Shown here piece by piece: positions 5,247-6,103 of a stretch of 6,103 bases of DNA. Under the pieces are notes generated by a model. It was not told the DNA's origin. It searched no databases and saw only the letters and a list, made by a program, of their open reading frames with translations. Each line of letters starts with the position of its first letter. Position 1 is the stretch's first letter. The DNA comes from Chloroflexota bacterium (GTDB lineage Bacteria; Chloroflexota; Dehalococcoidia; UBA3495), in NCBI GenBank assembly GCA_022571575.1, contig JACZXN010000119.1, positions 1 to 6,103 of the forward strand, given 5' to 3'. The position numbers were made by a program, and so were the translations under genes.

Positions 5247-6041
5247 ATGGGCGAAGCTCGAATCAAACGGATGTTCGATGCGGTCCGGGAGCAGAAGCGT
5301 CCCGGACTAATTGTGTTTGTGACCGCCGGTTTCCCCGACATGGAGGCCACTCTGGAGCTGGTCCCAGCCCTGGTCGCGGCCGGGGCCGACGCCGTGGAGT
5401 TGGGGGTGCCCTTCAGCGATCCCCTGGCCGAGGGGCCGGTCATTCAAGAATCCAGCTTCCGGGCTCTGCAGAACGGCGTCAGCTTGGAAGACTGCCTGAA
5501 CGCCGCCGCGGCCCTGCGGGAAAAACTCCCCGAAACGCCGTTGGTCCTCATGGGCTATTACAACCCCATCCACTCCTATGGGCTGGTCCCCTTTTCCGAG
5601 CGGTGCCGCCAGGCGGGCGTTGACGGGGTCATCGCCGTGGACCTTCCCGGGTTCGAGTCCGCTCCCTTGATCTCAGAATGCCGGTTACGGGACATCTCGG
5701 TGATCCCGCTATTGGCGCCCACCAGCACCGACGAGAGCATAAAGGACGCCTGCGCCCGGGCCAGCGGGTTCATCTACTGCATCAGCGTCACCGGGGTTAC
5801 CGGCGTCCGCGACCAGGTGTCGGCGCGGAGCTTTGACCTGCTGGACCGGGTGAAGGCCCACACGAGCCTCCCCTTGGCCGTGGGATTCGGCATATCCAAC
5901 CGGGGCCATGTGGAAGAGGTGGGCAAGACGGCGGACGCCGCCGTGGTGGGCAGCGCCCTGATCAGGGTGATGCTGGATTCGCCAAGAGAAGAACTGGTCG
6001 AGCGGGCCAGCCGGTTCGTCGCTGGGCTGGCGGGGGCCTAG
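5247..6041 (+). CDS. trpA: Tryptophan synthase alpha subunit
   Basis: 264 residues, close to the 268 of E. coli TrpA. This TIM-barrel subunit cleaves indole-3-glycerol phosphate to indole and glyceraldehyde-3-phosphate and channels indole to TrpB in the cytosolic alpha2beta2 complex. Visible signatures are VTAGFPD (25-31), VELGVPFSDPLAEGP (50-64) with catalytic E51 (E. coli E49), MGYYNPI (102-108), loop 6 SVTGVTGVRDQ (180-190), and the phosphate-binding AVGFGIS (211-217) and GSALI (235-239). E62 (GAG, 5430-5432) takes the place of catalytic Asp60 of the E. coli enzyme, an uncommon conservative change. The start is ATG 5247. GGGAGG (5225-5230) lies 16 bases upstream, rather far, and a TTG at 5223 would add 8 residues with no better site. 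No trpB or other trp gene is in the window; the gene after it lies off the edge. Confidence 0.97.
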   Translation: MGEARIKRMFDAVREQKRPGLIVFVTAGFPDMEATLELVPALVAAGADAVELGVPFSDPLAEGPVIQESSFRALQNGVSLEDCLNAAAALREKLPETPLVLMGYYNPIHSYGLVPFSERCRQAGVDGVIAVDLPGFESAPLISECRLRDISVIPLLAPTSTDESIKDACARASGFIYCISVTGVTGVRDQVSARSFDLLDRVKAHTSLPLAVGFGISNRGHVEEVGKTADAAVVGSALIRVMLDSPREELVERASRFVAGLAGA

Positions 6042-6091
6042 CGCCGGGTTTGAAGAGCGCGTTACCGGCCCTGAGAAACGATCCGGTCCAT

Positions 6092-6097
6092 AAGGAG
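6092..6097 (+). promoter_or_regulatory. Shine-Dalgarno of a gene starting just beyond the window
   Basis: AAGGAG is followed by six bases and then the window ends, so a start codon at or just after base 6104 would have ideal spacing. The site is about 50 bases after the trpA stop, which suggests a further co-transcribed plus-strand gene. Its identity cannot be seen. Confidence 0.5.
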
Positions 6098-6103
6098 CGA
6101 ACC

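Noticed and set aside
1..6103. CRISPR array, tRNA, rRNA, insertion sequence or defence island
   Set aside because: Reading both strands I found no regularly spaced repeats, no tRNA-like cloverleaf, no transposase motifs and no terminal inverted repeats. The CPBP family's link to immunity proteins is not enough to call a defence system.

Overview
The window is GC-rich bacterial chromosomal DNA that looks like ordinary housekeeping or accessory-metabolism sequence. I see no phage, transposon, tRNA, rRNA or CRISPR features. The TrpA sequence (MGYYNPI, LAPTSTDE, GFIY, PLAVGFGIS motifs), the stand-alone GatA-like amidase paired with a tiny GatC-like protein, and the base composition make a Chloroflexota (Dehalococcoidia or SAR202-like) origin my best guess. 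That assignment is an inference from remembered motif resemblance, not from a search.

Layout. The left two thirds (1-3966) is a run of four minus-strand genes. Read in the direction of transcription they are: a 64-residue GatC/AtzG-like protein (3966-3772), a 470-residue amidase-signature enzyme (3663-2251), a HAD-superfamily hydrolase that probably starts at TTG 2087 (2087-1302), and the first 360 residues of a GT20 trehalose-6-phosphate synthase-like glycosyltransferase (from 1080 off the left edge). The right third is on the plus strand: a CPBP (CAAX/Abi-type) intramembrane protease with an N-terminal zinc ribbon (4227-5129), then trpA, the tryptophan synthase alpha subunit (5247-6041). 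An AAGGAG Shine-Dalgarno six bases from the right edge predicts another plus-strand gene starting just outside.

Control regions. The 260-bp divergent region 3967-4226 is the main regulatory hub. It has a strong sigma70-like promoter for the minus-strand GatC-like/amidase pair (TTGCCA-17-CATAAT) and an extended -10 promoter for the protease (TTGGAA-16-TATACT). It also has a perfect 9-bp-stem inverted repeat, and a nine-codon reading frame with its own Shine-Dalgarno whose TAA stop overlaps the protease ATG. A second set of promoter hexamers (TTGACC-16-TGTAAT) overlaps that micro-ORF. The 221-bp gap before the GT20 gene carries two candidate minus-strand promoters and a small hairpin.

How the genes may work together. 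The GatC-like protein and the amidase most likely form a two-subunit amidohydrolase of the AtzE/AtzG kind. The HAD enzyme and the GT20 enzyme are adjacent, but the HAD is not of the OtsB class, so they should not be read as an otsBA pair. The protease and trpA share a strand without an obvious functional link. The most noteworthy sequence oddity is in TrpA: the catalytic Asp60 of the E. coli enzyme is replaced by Glu.
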